Below, piece by piece: positions 1-5,765 of a stretch of 5,765 bases of DNA (positions are counted from its first letter, which is position 1; every line of letters begins with the position of its first letter). A program made the translations under genes and the position numbers. The notes under the pieces are model-generated. The model made no database searches. It was given only the letters and a program-made list of their open reading frames with translations, and had not been told where the DNA came from. Source of the DNA: Chloroflexota bacterium (lineage in GTDB: Bacteria > Chloroflexota > UBA6077 > CF-72); NCBI GenBank assembly GCA_019242065.1, contig JAFAWJ010001167.1:1-5765 (forward strand), read 5' to 3'.

Positions 1-65
1 AGCCAGGTGGCGTGCACGCGGACGTCGATGCCGAAGATGCGGCCGAGAGACAGTGATTGACGCAT
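1..65 (-). CDS. Probable site-2 protease family protein (peptidase M50), N-terminal fragment
   Basis: Only the first 21 codons lie in the window; the gene continues past the left edge. The peptide begins MRQSLSLGRIFGI and then reads DVHAHATW. This is the usual opening of site-2 protease / M50 membrane metalloproteases: a short Gly-Arg-(I)-x-G-I strand, then a V-x-(V/A)-H-x-(T/S)-(F/W) entry into the first membrane helix. Family members cleave substrates inside the membrane with a zinc-bound HExxH site, which would lie outside this window and so was not seen. The ATG at 65-63 follows a weak GGAT ribosome site (72-75) by 6 bases. An in-frame UGA lies five codons upstream and a GTG immediately upstream, so the start can shift by only a few codons. 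It lies 67 bases downstream of the DUF6062-like gene on the same strand and may share its transcript. The family call rests on a short N-terminal motif only. Confidence 0.6.
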   Translation of the reverse strand, partial: MRQSLSLGRIFGIDVRVHATW

Positions 66-101
66 CACACGATCCAGTCAATCTTCAACTGTACGGTGAG
101 A

Positions 102-134
102 AGCTGAGACCTGGCTGTGGAAAGGGAGTCAGCT
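102..134 (-). other. Short intergenic inverted repeat between the two minus-strand genes
   Basis: AGCTGA at 102-107 is matched by TCAGCT at 129-134, giving a 6-bp stem with a 21-base loop. Two further pairs (CC 110-111 with GG 125-126) are possible after two mismatches. The right arm overlaps the stop codon (135-133) of the DUF6062-like gene. No T-run follows on either strand, so it is a poor candidate for an intrinsic terminator. It may be chance or a weak mRNA structure between two co-transcribed genes. Confidence 0.2.
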
Positions 135-969
135 ACGAGGTGAGTCCGTCGGCGCCAGCGGCCCAGTTGATGGCGCGCGCCGGGGCGGTCCGTTCGCCGT
201 CGGTGCGCGGCTCGTGCCGAAAGCGATAGTCCTCTTTGCGGATCACTTCGTCGAGCTCCTCCAGCAGAGTGGCCAACGCTTCGCGCGTGCGCCGCACGAT
301 GTGCGCCGCGGCCGCGTGTCCCGAGCGGAGCGCTGCCTGCGTGTGGCGTCGGCACAGGCCATCCGAGGCGTCAAAGGCGACGCCGACCGCGGGGTCCGCG
401 GCGAGGAGCGCCAGGAGCGCCTCGACATAGCGCGCCTCCGCCTCGTCTTGCGCCCGACACGCAGGACACGGCGGCCCGTCATCGCTCGAGCCGCTGAACG
501 CCGACCGGCCGAGCCTCCAGCCGCCGAACCTCGGGCCTCCAGCCGCGGAGCCGCCAGCCGCGGAGCCGCGAGTCGCCGAGCCGCCAGCCGCCGAGCCGCC
601 AGTCGCCGAGCCGCTAGAGGCCGAGCCGCCGGATCCGAGTAGAGCCCGCAGCAGCCCGCCGCGCGAAGCGTTCGGGGAAGTTGGTGCCTCCAGCTCGCGC
701 AGCGCGGCTTCGAGCACATCCTTATAGATGAGCGCGGTGCCCAGCACACTGTGCGCCTCGCGCAGCCACGCGTGCGCGTGCGCGTTGCAGAACCCCCCGC
801 GCGTGCGCAGCGCCGAGCGCAAGCTGATGTCGTTGACCTGCTCGTAGGCGACCGACCTCAGCAGCCGGCCGACCGAGCGTAGCGCCAGTCGACACACCGC
901 GCAGCCCCGCTCGCTCAGGGCCTCGCGGACCTCAAAGGCGGTTGCATCGCGCGGCGCCGCGGCAGACAT
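133..969 (-). CDS. DUF6062-like protein with duplicated CxxC / GxCxxH motifs
   Basis: A 278-residue soluble protein of unknown function. Two halves repeat one pattern. The first has C23-x-x-C26, then G59-F-C61-x-x-H64. The second has C168-x-x-C171, then G204-L-C206-x-x-H209. Each half continues into Ala/Leu/Arg-rich helices. This order, including the GFCNAH box followed by a helix, fits the DUF6062 family. Each half could bind a zinc ion through three Cys and one His; that is inference. The halves are joined by a low-complexity Gly/Ser/Ala linker (about 111-147) made of 5-residue units, longer than the domain seems to need. The ATG at 969 is the first possible start because an in-frame UGA lies three codons upstream (978-976); the ribosome site (GAAG, 5 bases away) is weak. 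The stop is UAG. No signal peptide or membrane segment is visible. It is transcribed divergently from the kinase operon. Confidence 0.75.
   Translation of the reverse strand: MSAAAPRDATAFEVREALSERGCAVCRLALRSVGRLLRSVAYEQVNDISLRSALRTRGGFCNAHAHAWLREAHSVLGTALIYKDVLEAALRELEAPTSPNASRGGLLRALLGSGGSASSGSATGGSAAGGSATRGSAAGGSAAGGPRFGGWRLGRSAFSGSSDDGPPCPACRAQDEAEARYVEALLALLAADPAVGVAFDASDGLCRRHTQAALRSGHAAAAHIVRRTREALATLLEELDEVIRKEDYRFRHEPRTDGERTAPARAINWAAGADGLTS
541..630 (-). repeat. 15-bp tandem repeat encoding a Gly-Ser-Ala linker
   Basis: Six imperfect 15-bp copies encode the pentapeptides GGSAS, SGSAT, GGSAA, GGSAT, RGSAA and GGSAA (residues 114-143 of the DUF6062-like protein). The repeat lies between the two Cys/His half-domains and keeps frame, so gain or loss of copies would change linker length without breaking the protein. 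Such arrays commonly vary by slippage. Confidence 0.8.
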
Positions 970-1038
970 GTCACTTCACTCTACAAAGCGGCGATCCACG
1001 AAACGCGACGTACTCCACGTTTTGTGTAGCAGTTGATC
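970..1038. other. Divergent intergenic region, possible operator
   Basis: This stretch separates the divergent genes and should also hold the minus-strand promoter, but I could not pick a convincing -35/-10 pair there. It contains an imperfect inverted repeat, CTACAAAGC (982-990) against CGTTTTGTGTAGC (1018-1030), which sits just upstream of the plus-strand -35 box. That is a plausible place for a regulator to bind, but the match has a gap and the assignment is weak. Confidence 0.25.
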
Positions 1039-1066
1039 TTGACACCCTGCACATGGCGCGTATTCT
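1039..1066 (+). promoter_or_regulatory. Sigma70-type promoter for the membrane protein-kinase operon
   Basis: A perfect -35 box TTGACA (1039-1044) is followed by a 16-base spacer and a -10 box TATTCT (1061-1066, four of six consensus bases). Transcription would start near 1073, leaving a leader of about 28 bases before the ATG at 1101. It lies in the AT-richer gap between divergent genes, where a promoter is expected. Assignment is by consensus only. Confidence 0.55.
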
Positions 1067-1090
1067 CGGCACGCGTTTGATGCTGCTGGC

Positions 1091-1095
1091 GGAGG
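1091..1095 (+). promoter_or_regulatory. Shine-Dalgarno site fixing the start at 1101
   Basis: GGAGG lies 5 bases before the ATG at 1101. An in-frame TAG occupies 1098-1100 directly before that ATG, so no longer form of the protein is possible in this frame and the start is well fixed. Confidence 0.8.
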
Positions 1096-1100
1096 CGTAG

Positions 1101-1862
1101 ATGAACGACCGAGCAACCTGGAACTCCATCGTGGTGATCGTGGTGCTGGCCGCCATCTGCGCCGTGATCGGCATGTTCGTATTGCCACTCGTCTTCGGGC
1201 CGGCGCCCGGCGCCGTGATGACGCTCGTATGGCTCGTCGTCGCCGTCGTCGACTCGTGCGCGGTGATTGCACTGCTGTTTCAGCTGAGCCGGCCGCTGGC
1301 CAGCGCGCTGGGTCAGAGTCTGGGTTCGGCGAGCGTCAGCCAGACCGCGTTGCTGGCTCGCCTGCTGATGTTCGGCCTGGCGCTGGTGACCACCCAGGCC
1401 ATCCTGCGGCATCCGATCGCGGTCATCCTGGGGGCCGACGGATCGTCAGTCTCGATCGAGTCGGGCATCGCCGCCGCCGCCCTCGCGGCGGTCCTGGTGA
1501 CGCTGGTCTGGGTGTATCAGACCGCGCGGCCCATGGTGCAGACGGTGACGCTGCGCGCCATCGACGCGGCCATTCCCACCACCGCGGCGGCGCTCACGGC
1601 CGAGCCGACGCGCACTTCGATCTCCGTCATGAGCAGTGGCCCGATCCCGTCGGCGACCGACGCCGCGACGCTGATCGCGCCCCTGTCGGTCCAGCCGGCC
1701 GCCGAAGTCCCGACGCTGGTTGCCGGCCAGGTGGCAGATGCCACCCAGATGACCGGCCGTCCACCCGACGCCGAGGCGACGCTCCTTGCCCCTCGTGACG
1801 ACCAGGCCACGCTCGTCGCCCATCGTGACGACGATCCCACCGTGCGGGTGCAGGGCGCATGA
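1101..1862 (+). CDS. Four-helix membrane protein with threonine-motif tail, kinase partner
   Basis: A 253-residue protein I cannot assign to a named family. Four hydrophobic segments are visible at about residues 10-32, 38-61, 84-104 and 121-140. After them a soluble tail of about 110 residues, rich in Ala, Thr, Pro and Asp, is predicted to be cytoplasmic because an even number of helices returns the chain to the N-terminal side. The tail holds six similarly set threonines (T190, T205, T215, T227, T237, T247), each after Ala or Pro, with an acidic residue a few positions before and Leu, Val or Gln after. This is a plausible target pattern for bacterial Ser/Thr kinases. The gene has a good ribosome site and promoter, and its stop overlaps the kinase start by ATGA, so the two are almost certainly co-transcribed and translationally coupled. 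A substrate or adaptor role for the kinase is inference; no enzymatic motif is seen. Confidence 0.8.
   Translation: MNDRATWNSIVVIVVLAAICAVIGMFVLPLVFGPAPGAVMTLVWLVVAVVDSCAVIALLFQLSRPLASALGQSLGSASVSQTALLARLLMFGLALVTTQAILRHPIAVILGADGSSVSIESGIAAAALAAVLVTLVWVYQTARPMVQTVTLRAIDAAIPTTAAALTAEPTRTSISVMSSGPIPSATDAATLIAPLSVQPAAEVPTLVAGQVADATQMTGRPPDAEATLLAPRDDQATLVAHRDDDPTVRVQGA
1659..1850 (+). repeat. Six-copy threonine motif array in the cytoplasmic tail
   Basis: Threonines at residues 190, 205, 215, 227, 237 and 247 recur every 10-15 residues in the settings [35 protein letters not shown] and DDPTVRV. A consensus is acidic-x(0-2)-(A/P)-T-(L/Q/V)-hydrophobic-A. At DNA level the fourth and fifth copies are a recent-looking 30-base-offset duplication (1776-1802 and 1806-1832, 23 of 27 bases the same). 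Function as phospho-acceptor sites is inferred from the neighbouring kinase. Confidence 0.6.
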
Positions 1863-4800
1863 CCACGCGGGCATCGCTCATCGGCCGCACGCTGCGCGAC
1901 GGCGAGTACCTGGTCCGCGAAGTCCTGGGCCGCGGCGGCATGGCCACCGTGTACCGTGCCTACTCGCGGTCACTGGAGACCGACGTCGCCCTCAAAGTCC
2001 TGGCACCCGAGATGGCCGTCAACCTGGAGCTGCGCGAGCGTTTCCACCAGGAAGCGCGTTTACTCTCGCGCCTGTTCCATCCCAACCTGCTGACGGTCCA
2101 TTACTTCGGCGAGGAAGGCGACATCGTGTACATCGCGATGCGCCTGGTGCGCGGCGGCACCTTACGTGACCGGCTCACGGCCGTCGGCGGCACGCTCGAC
2201 CTGGTGACCGCGGCGCGGATGGTGCGCGGCGTTGCCGACGCGCTGCAGGCGGCGCACGACGCCAACGTCGTCCACCTGGATGTCAAGCCCGCGAATGTCC
2301 TGCTCGGGCGTGCCGATTGGCCGCTGCTGGCCGATACCGGAATCGCCGAAGTGATCGAGCCGGCCACGATGTCTGGCAAGCGGCGCGTGGCAGGTACCCC
2401 CGCGTACATGTCGCCCGAGCAGTGTCGGGGTGACGCCGTCGACGGCAGCAGTGACCAGTACTCCCTCGCGGTCATGGCCTACGAGCTGCTGACGGGCAGG
2501 GTGCCGTTCATGGGCTCGGACGCGGACCAGGTCATGCGGCGGCACATCAACGACGCTCCGCCCCGCCCTCGCGAGTTCAATCCTGGCCTCCCATCGGTCA
2601 TCGAAGAGATCCTGCTTCGCGGACTGGCCAAGCATCCCGCCAATCGCTTCCCGAGCGTTGCCGAGTTTGGACGCGCGCTGAGTGAAGCGGCGGACCAGAC
2701 CCGTGGCATGTCGCTGGAAACCAAGCAGAGCTTGGCGGATGCCGCGCCGAACGTCGCCGGTGCCCTCGCGCTGCTGGTGCTGGGCCCGCTGCTGCTGCTG
2801 ATGCTACCGAGCGGTGCACTGATCGGCGGCACCATTCCATTGGCCTGGCCCTTCCAGCTAGCGTTGGCAATTGGACTCAGCGTGCTCCTGCTGGGCATCC
2901 GCTGGCACGTGGTCGGCCTGTTCGTGCGTGCTGGCAATCAACTGGTCGACGCGATCGAACGCATCAGCGCCGGACCCGCCAGAGTGCGGCCACGCCTGAC
3001 TGGTCTGCGGCGGGCAGTGGTTGGCTCGGTTGAGGGTGTGGTGAACCTGCTGTACGTGTTCGGGCTGTACCGACTCGTCGGCACGCCACTGGTCGGGCTG
3101 CTCAGCAGTTTTGCCGACCCAACCGTCGTGCGGGTCCTGAACCTGGCGCTGCTTGCAGTGGCGATCATCGCCGCGCTCGTCATCGTCGTCGCCATCTCGC
3201 GTAGCGCGGGCTTCAAAGCGGCCGCGATAGTCCTGGCGCTGGCCTGGGCGTTCACCTCGATGCTGTCCGCGGACGCCCTGGGGTTGGCGAGTGCCGCCGG
3301 ACTGCTCAATGGGCTGCGGCTGCTGGTGGCGGCTGCGCTGATTGCCGTCATCGTGGTGCGTCGCGGCCAGACCGCGCGAGTAGTCGGGGGCGTCGCGGCC
3401 GATGGACTCGGCCGTCTGATGCTGGAATCACGCGAGGATGCAAGCGTCGCGGCCGCGGACGCCAATCGGCGCCGCCTGGCGCTGGTGGTCGGGTGCGTCC
3501 TGGATCTGCTCTACCTCTTGCTCGCGTATGCCCTGCTGCGCACGCCGCTGACCGAGGAGCTGCGGCTGGTCGTTCCTGGCGTGGTCGCGGCGACGATCGT
3601 GACGGCCATTGCCGCGCTCGTCTGGGCGGTGCTGATCGTGCGCATGCACCTCCTGGCCGGCGCGCCCGGCGTGCTGCTGGGACTGCTGCTTGGCGCGCCC
3701 ATCCTGCTGTCGCTGCCCCTGCTGGACGGCCAGCTCGCGGGCAACGTCCCGACGATTGCCAGCGGCGCGGTCGCCTGGGTGCTCGGCATTGCCCTGTTGC
3801 TGTTGCTGGTCGGCATGCGGAGTCGGCTGAACGACCTCAGTCGTCCGGCGCTCGGAGGTCGACTGGATCGCGGTCTACTCGGGACACACGCCGCCAACGA
3901 CGAAAGCTCCCAGGCTCGGCGCGAGACCGCCTTCGGTCGCATCGTGGGCGCACTGATCGACGTGGTCCTGCTGGTACTCGCGTACTGGATCCTCGGCGTG
4001 CCGATTGCCGCCGCGCTGGTCCGTTCAACGGGCTATGAGTGGATTGGCACGGCCGCGCTGGCCATCCTCCTGGCGGCCGTGGTGGCCGTCCTGGGCGTCG
4101 CCGTGCTGCAGAGCCGACACACGCTGGACGAGACCGGTGGAGACGCCTGGCGAGCGCGCGCCACGGCGTTCGGCGTGCTGTGCTTGCTGTTGTTGCCGCT
4201 GGTAGTCGTCAGTGGCGCGGCCGCGCCGGCTGCGCTGGCGATGCCGGCCGGCGCGGGCGCGCTCGAGCTCCAGCCGACGCGTGCGGCGATGCTCGTGGTG
4301 GACCAGGATTTCTGGCTCCCCTGGACGCCTGGCCAGACGCAGGCGACCCACGAGCTGGTCCTGTCGTGCACCGACGGCACTAGCATCGGCGACTTCCGCG
4401 AAACCGTGCAGCCGGGCCCAGGCGCGCCGATGCCGGCGGGTCAGGTCGGGACATTGGGTCGCACCAACGTGACATGTGCCAACTGGCCCGTCGAGTACGC
4501 CGCGCGTCGCCAGGCGGCTGGCCTTGGCGACGTACCCAGCCAGTCCTGGGACGGGCTCAACGTCAGCGCGACGCTCAACCCGGACAATTCCGTGGACGTC
4601 GTCGAAACTCATCGCGTGCTGTTCACCGCCGGGAGCCACGACCACGTGATCACCACGATTGGCGCGCTCGCCGACAGCCTGACGAACCTCAAGGTCTCCG
4701 AGGGGGACGTAGCGTTCGTGACGGACCCGACCACCCCACAGCCGCGCTACGCGACGAGCTGGGATGATCCTGGCCAGTACACGGTGGAGTGGTTTTTTCC

Positions 4801-5765
4801 GCCCGTCGAGAGTCCGTCTGAGCACACGTACACCGTGAGCTACCACCTGAGCGACGCGGTGACGCTCAATCCCAACGGACAACGGGACATCAACTGGCAG
4901 GTGGTTCCCCCTGACCCGCTCCAGCCCATCTGGCTGGCAACGGTCCAGATGAACGTGGCCGGTGACGTCCAGCCAGACTCGGTCCATCTGCAGGCGACGG
5001 GCGCCCCGGTCCAGAGCGGACTGTTGGGTGGACCATCTGCCTGGTTCACCGCTGCCTCGCCCATCGGCTCGCAACCGCTGGTCACCAGCCTGGATATCGC
5101 CGCGGGCGCGGCGCCGCCGCCTCCGACGCCGACACCGTTGCCGACCGCTACCTCGACATTAGTGCCGACCGCCCTGCCGAGCGCCACCAGCGTACCCTCG
5201 GCGACGCCCACCAGTGTCCCGACCGACGTGCCCACCGACGTCCCAACTGACGATGTCGCCCCGACAGACGGTCCGACCCCCGGTCAACCGACCTCCACCC
5301 CGCTGCCATTCAGGCCGTCCGCGACGCCGACGGTGGTTCTGGCAGTGGCCGATACCCCGGTGCCCACGGACGCGCCAGAACCCGACGCGACGGTCGACCC
5401 CGATCCCCCCACGCCCCAGGCCAGCGCCACGCCCGCTCCCGCCGACACCGACGTGCCCACGGCTGTGCCGACGCCGACCGATGCAGGGGTGGTCAACACA
5501 CCCACCGCTGTGCCGCCCACCCCCACGCCGCCAGTCGTCGTGCCGACGAACACACCCGTTCCGCCCACCAACACGCCGCCAGTCGTCGTGCCGACAAATA
5601 CGCCGGTACCCCCCACCGATACGCCGGTGCCGCCGACGAACACGCCCGTTCCGCCAACTGACACGCCCGTTCCGCCGACCAACACGCCGGTGCCGCCGAC
5701 GAATACACCCGTACCACCGACCAACACGCCGGTGCCACCCACCAACACGCCCGTGCCGCCGACCA
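1859..5765 (+). CDS. Transmembrane Ser/Thr protein kinase with DUF2207-like extracellular domain and Pro/Thr stalk (3' end missing)
   Basis: At least 1302 residues, open at the window edge. Residues 17-275 form a PknB-type kinase domain: ATP loop GRGGMATV (24-31), lysine K46 in VALK, helix-C glutamate E65, catalytic loop HLDVKPAN (139-146; D141, K143, N146), metal loop D159-T-G161, activation segment ending SPE (185-187), D199 in SDQYSLA, and R263. All main catalytic residues are present, so it should phosphorylate Ser/Thr in the cytoplasm, but HRD is HLD and DFG is DTG. About 13 hydrophobic segments follow (roughly 298-788), including a block repeated three times. An odd number places the rest outside. 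Residues 800-895 are unassigned, about 896-1060 resemble the N-terminal domain of DUF2207 proteins, and from 1085 on is a Pro/Thr-rich stalk. No PASTA repeats are seen. The ATG start overlaps the upstream stop and leaves a natural short lead into the kinase fold. Confidence 0.9.
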   Translation, partial: MTTRASLIGRTLRDGEYLVREVLGRGGMATVYRAYSRSLETDVALKVLAPEMAVNLELRERFHQEARLLSRLFHPNLLTVHYFGEEGDIVYIAMRLVRGGTLRDRLTAVGGTLDLVTAARMVRGVADALQAAHDANVVHLDVKPANVLLGRADWPLLADTGIAEVIEPATMSGKRRVAGTPAYMSPEQCRGDAVDGSSDQYSLAVMAYELLTGRVPFMGSDADQVMRRHINDAPPRPREFNPGLPSVIEEILLRGLAKHPANRFPSVAEFGRALSEAADQTRGMSLETKQSLADAAPNVAGALALLVLGPLLLLMLPSGALIGGTIPLAWPFQLALAIGLSVLLLGIRWHVVGLFVRAGNQLVDAIERISAGPARVRPRLTGLRRAVVGSVEGVVNLLYVFGLYRLVGTPLVGLLSSFADPTVVRVLNLALLAVAIIAALVIVVAISRSAGFKAAAIVLALAWAFTSMLSADALGLASAAGLLNGLRLLVAAALIAVIVVRRGQTARVVGGVAADGLGRLMLESREDASVAAADANRRRLALVVGCVLDLLYLLLAYALLRTPLTEELRLVVPGVVAATIVTAIAALVWAVLIVRMHLLAGAPGVLLGLLLGAPILLSLPLLDGQLAGNVPTIASGAVAWVLGIALLLLLVGMRSRLNDLSRPALGGRLDRGLLGTHAANDESSQARRETAFGRIVGALIDVVLLVLAYWILGVPIAAALVRSTGYEWIGTAALAILLAAVVAVLGVAVLQSRHTLDETGGDAWRARATAFGVLCLLLLPLVVVSGAAAPAALAMPAGAGALELQPTRAAMLVVDQDFWLPWTPGQTQATHELVLSCTDGTSIGDFRETVQPGPGAPMPAGQVGTLGRTNVTCANWPVEYAARRQAAGLGDVPSQSWDGLNVSATLNPDNSVDVVETHRVLFTAGSHDHVITTIGALADSLTNLKVSEGDVAFVTDPTTPQPRYATSWDDPGQYTVEWFFPPVESPSEHTYTVSYHLSDAVTLNPNGQRDINWQVVPPDPLQPIWLATVQMNVAGDVQPDSVHLQATGAPVQSGLLGGPSAWFTAASPIGSQPLVTSLDIAAGAAPPPPTPTPLPTATSTLVPTALPSATSVPSATPTSVPTDVPTDVPTDDVAPTDGPTPGQPTSTPLPFRPSATPTVVLAVADTPVPTDAPEPDATVDPDPPTPQASATPAPADTDVPTAVPTPTDAGVVNTPTAVPPTPTPPVVVPTNTPVPPTNTPPVVVPTNTPVPPTDTPVPPTNTPVPPTDTPVPPTNTPVPPTNTPVPPTNTPVPPTNTPVPPT
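1907..2683 (+). other. Protein kinase catalytic domain
   Basis: Residues 17-275 of the large protein. The order of conserved subdomains is complete from the glycine loop to the final KHPANRF box (R263). Candidate activation-loop acceptors are T170 and S172; T180 belongs to the conserved [10 protein letters not shown]+1 loop. The HLD loop makes this a non-RD kinase, a class that often does not depend on activation-loop phosphorylation. Confidence 0.93.
3008..4222 (+). repeat. Three-fold repeated multi-helix membrane module in the kinase
   Basis: Three segments align by eye: residues 391-411 ([21 protein letters not shown]), 544-564 ([21 protein letters not shown]) and 696-716 ([21 protein letters not shown]). 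Shared positions include an N/D, a Tyr eight residues later and a (G/R)-(T/V)-P turn. Each follows an Arg-rich stretch (384-385, 537-539, 687-688). The starts are 153 and 152 residues apart. The first two blocks carry about four hydrophobic helices, the third about three, after which the chain is outside the cell. The (R)...D spacing recalls RDD-type membrane domains, but I cannot confirm that family. Helix counts are by eye. Confidence 0.6.
4547..5038 (+). other. DUF2207-like extracellular domain
   Basis: About residues 897-1060. The run opens with a strand pattern [21 protein letters not shown], like the start of DUF2207 (sequence-of-Asp/Asn-Gly/Ser-x-V-x-E-T followed by a Phe-containing strand). 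It then has [30 protein letters not shown] and DINWQVVP, all in the order seen in that family. DUF2207 proteins are membrane proteins of unknown function whose N-terminal part is outside the cell. Here the domain follows the last membrane helix of a kinase and probably serves as its sensor or anchor; that is inference. Confidence 0.6.
5111..5765 (+). repeat. Pro/Thr-rich stalk coding repeat
   Basis: From residue 1085 to the window end the protein is almost only Pro, Thr, Val, Ala, Asp, Asn and Ser. It starts irregular ([25 protein letters not shown]) and becomes regular at 5591-5758, with eight in-frame 21-bp units encoding PT(N/D)TPVP, continuing past the edge. Such chains are extended and often act as spacers at the cell surface, and Thr-rich ones can be glycosylated. 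What lies beyond, such as another domain or a wall anchor, is not visible. Confidence 0.9.
5525..5620 (+). repeat. 48-bp direct repeat within the stalk
   Basis: Two adjacent 48-bp copies (5525-5572 and 5573-5620) encode [16 protein letters not shown] and [16 protein letters not shown]. The first 23 bases are identical. Seven of the eight differences after that are silent; one pair of changes turns Asn to Asp. This is a second, longer period placed just before the 21-bp array. Confidence 0.75.

Noticed and set aside
102..134. Inverted repeat as an intrinsic terminator of the DUF6062-like gene
   Set aside because: The stem is only 6 bp with a long loop and has no T-run; the next gene follows closely on the same strand.
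214..642. Plus-strand frame with Arg/Ala repeats
   Set aside because: It lies opposite the DUF6062-like gene and its repeat part comes from the 15-bp linker array; the conserved Cys/His pattern is on the minus strand.
1053..1100. A 15-codon upstream frame (MARILGTRLMLLAEA) ending exactly before the ATG at 1101
   Set aside because: Its ATG lies between the predicted -35 and -10 boxes, upstream of the likely transcription start, and has no clear ribosome site. It would deserve another look only if transcription starts further upstream.
4025..5074. Long open frame (349 codons) on the minus strand
   Set aside because: It lies wholly opposite the kinase's membrane and DUF2207-like parts. GC-rich coding DNA often leaves the opposite strand open. 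The product is Arg/His-rich without a recognisable domain.
5284..5748. Minus-strand frame encoding [13 protein letters not shown] repeats
   Set aside because: It is the mirror of the 21-bp Pro/Thr array: a repeat whose length is a multiple of three stays open in any frame lacking a stop. The plus frame continues the kinase protein, so this is a shadow.
5591..5758. Regular 21-bp repeats as a possible CRISPR array
   Set aside because: The units are directly adjacent with no unique spacers, keep reading frame and encode a Pro/Thr stalk.

Overview
The window is GC-rich and densely coding. It looks like a bacterial chromosome segment, most probably from a member of the Chloroflexota. This is an inference from three traits: a DUF6062-type double Cys/His protein, a DUF2207-like extracellular domain joined to a kinase, and a long PTNTPVP-type stalk, a style common in that phylum. 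No rRNA, tRNA, CRISPR array or mobile element was seen.

Layout: two genes read leftward and two read rightward from a divergent intergenic region (970-1100). On the minus strand are the first 21 codons of a probable site-2 protease (peptidase M50) at 1-65, and upstream of it a complete DUF6062-like protein at 133-969. On the plus strand a consensus-like promoter (TTGACA, 16-bp spacer, TATTCT) precedes a 253-residue four-helix membrane protein (1101-1862). Its stop overlaps by ATGA the start of a very large Ser/Thr protein kinase gene (1859 to beyond 5765, at least 1302 residues).

The kinase is the main item. It has an N-terminal PknB-type catalytic domain, about 13 predicted membrane segments in which a roughly 152-residue block recurs three times, an extracellular part that resembles DUF2207, and a Pro/Thr-rich stalk that runs off the window. 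It has no PASTA repeats or other usual bacterial kinase sensor. Its catalytic loop reads HLD and its magnesium loop DTG.

The co-transcribed small membrane protein carries in its cytoplasmic tail six threonines in a recurring acidic-x-(A/P)-T-(hydrophobic or Q) setting. The simplest working model, which is inference, is a two-gene surface-signalling unit: the kinase senses something outside through its DUF2207-like head and phosphorylates the threonine array of its membrane partner.
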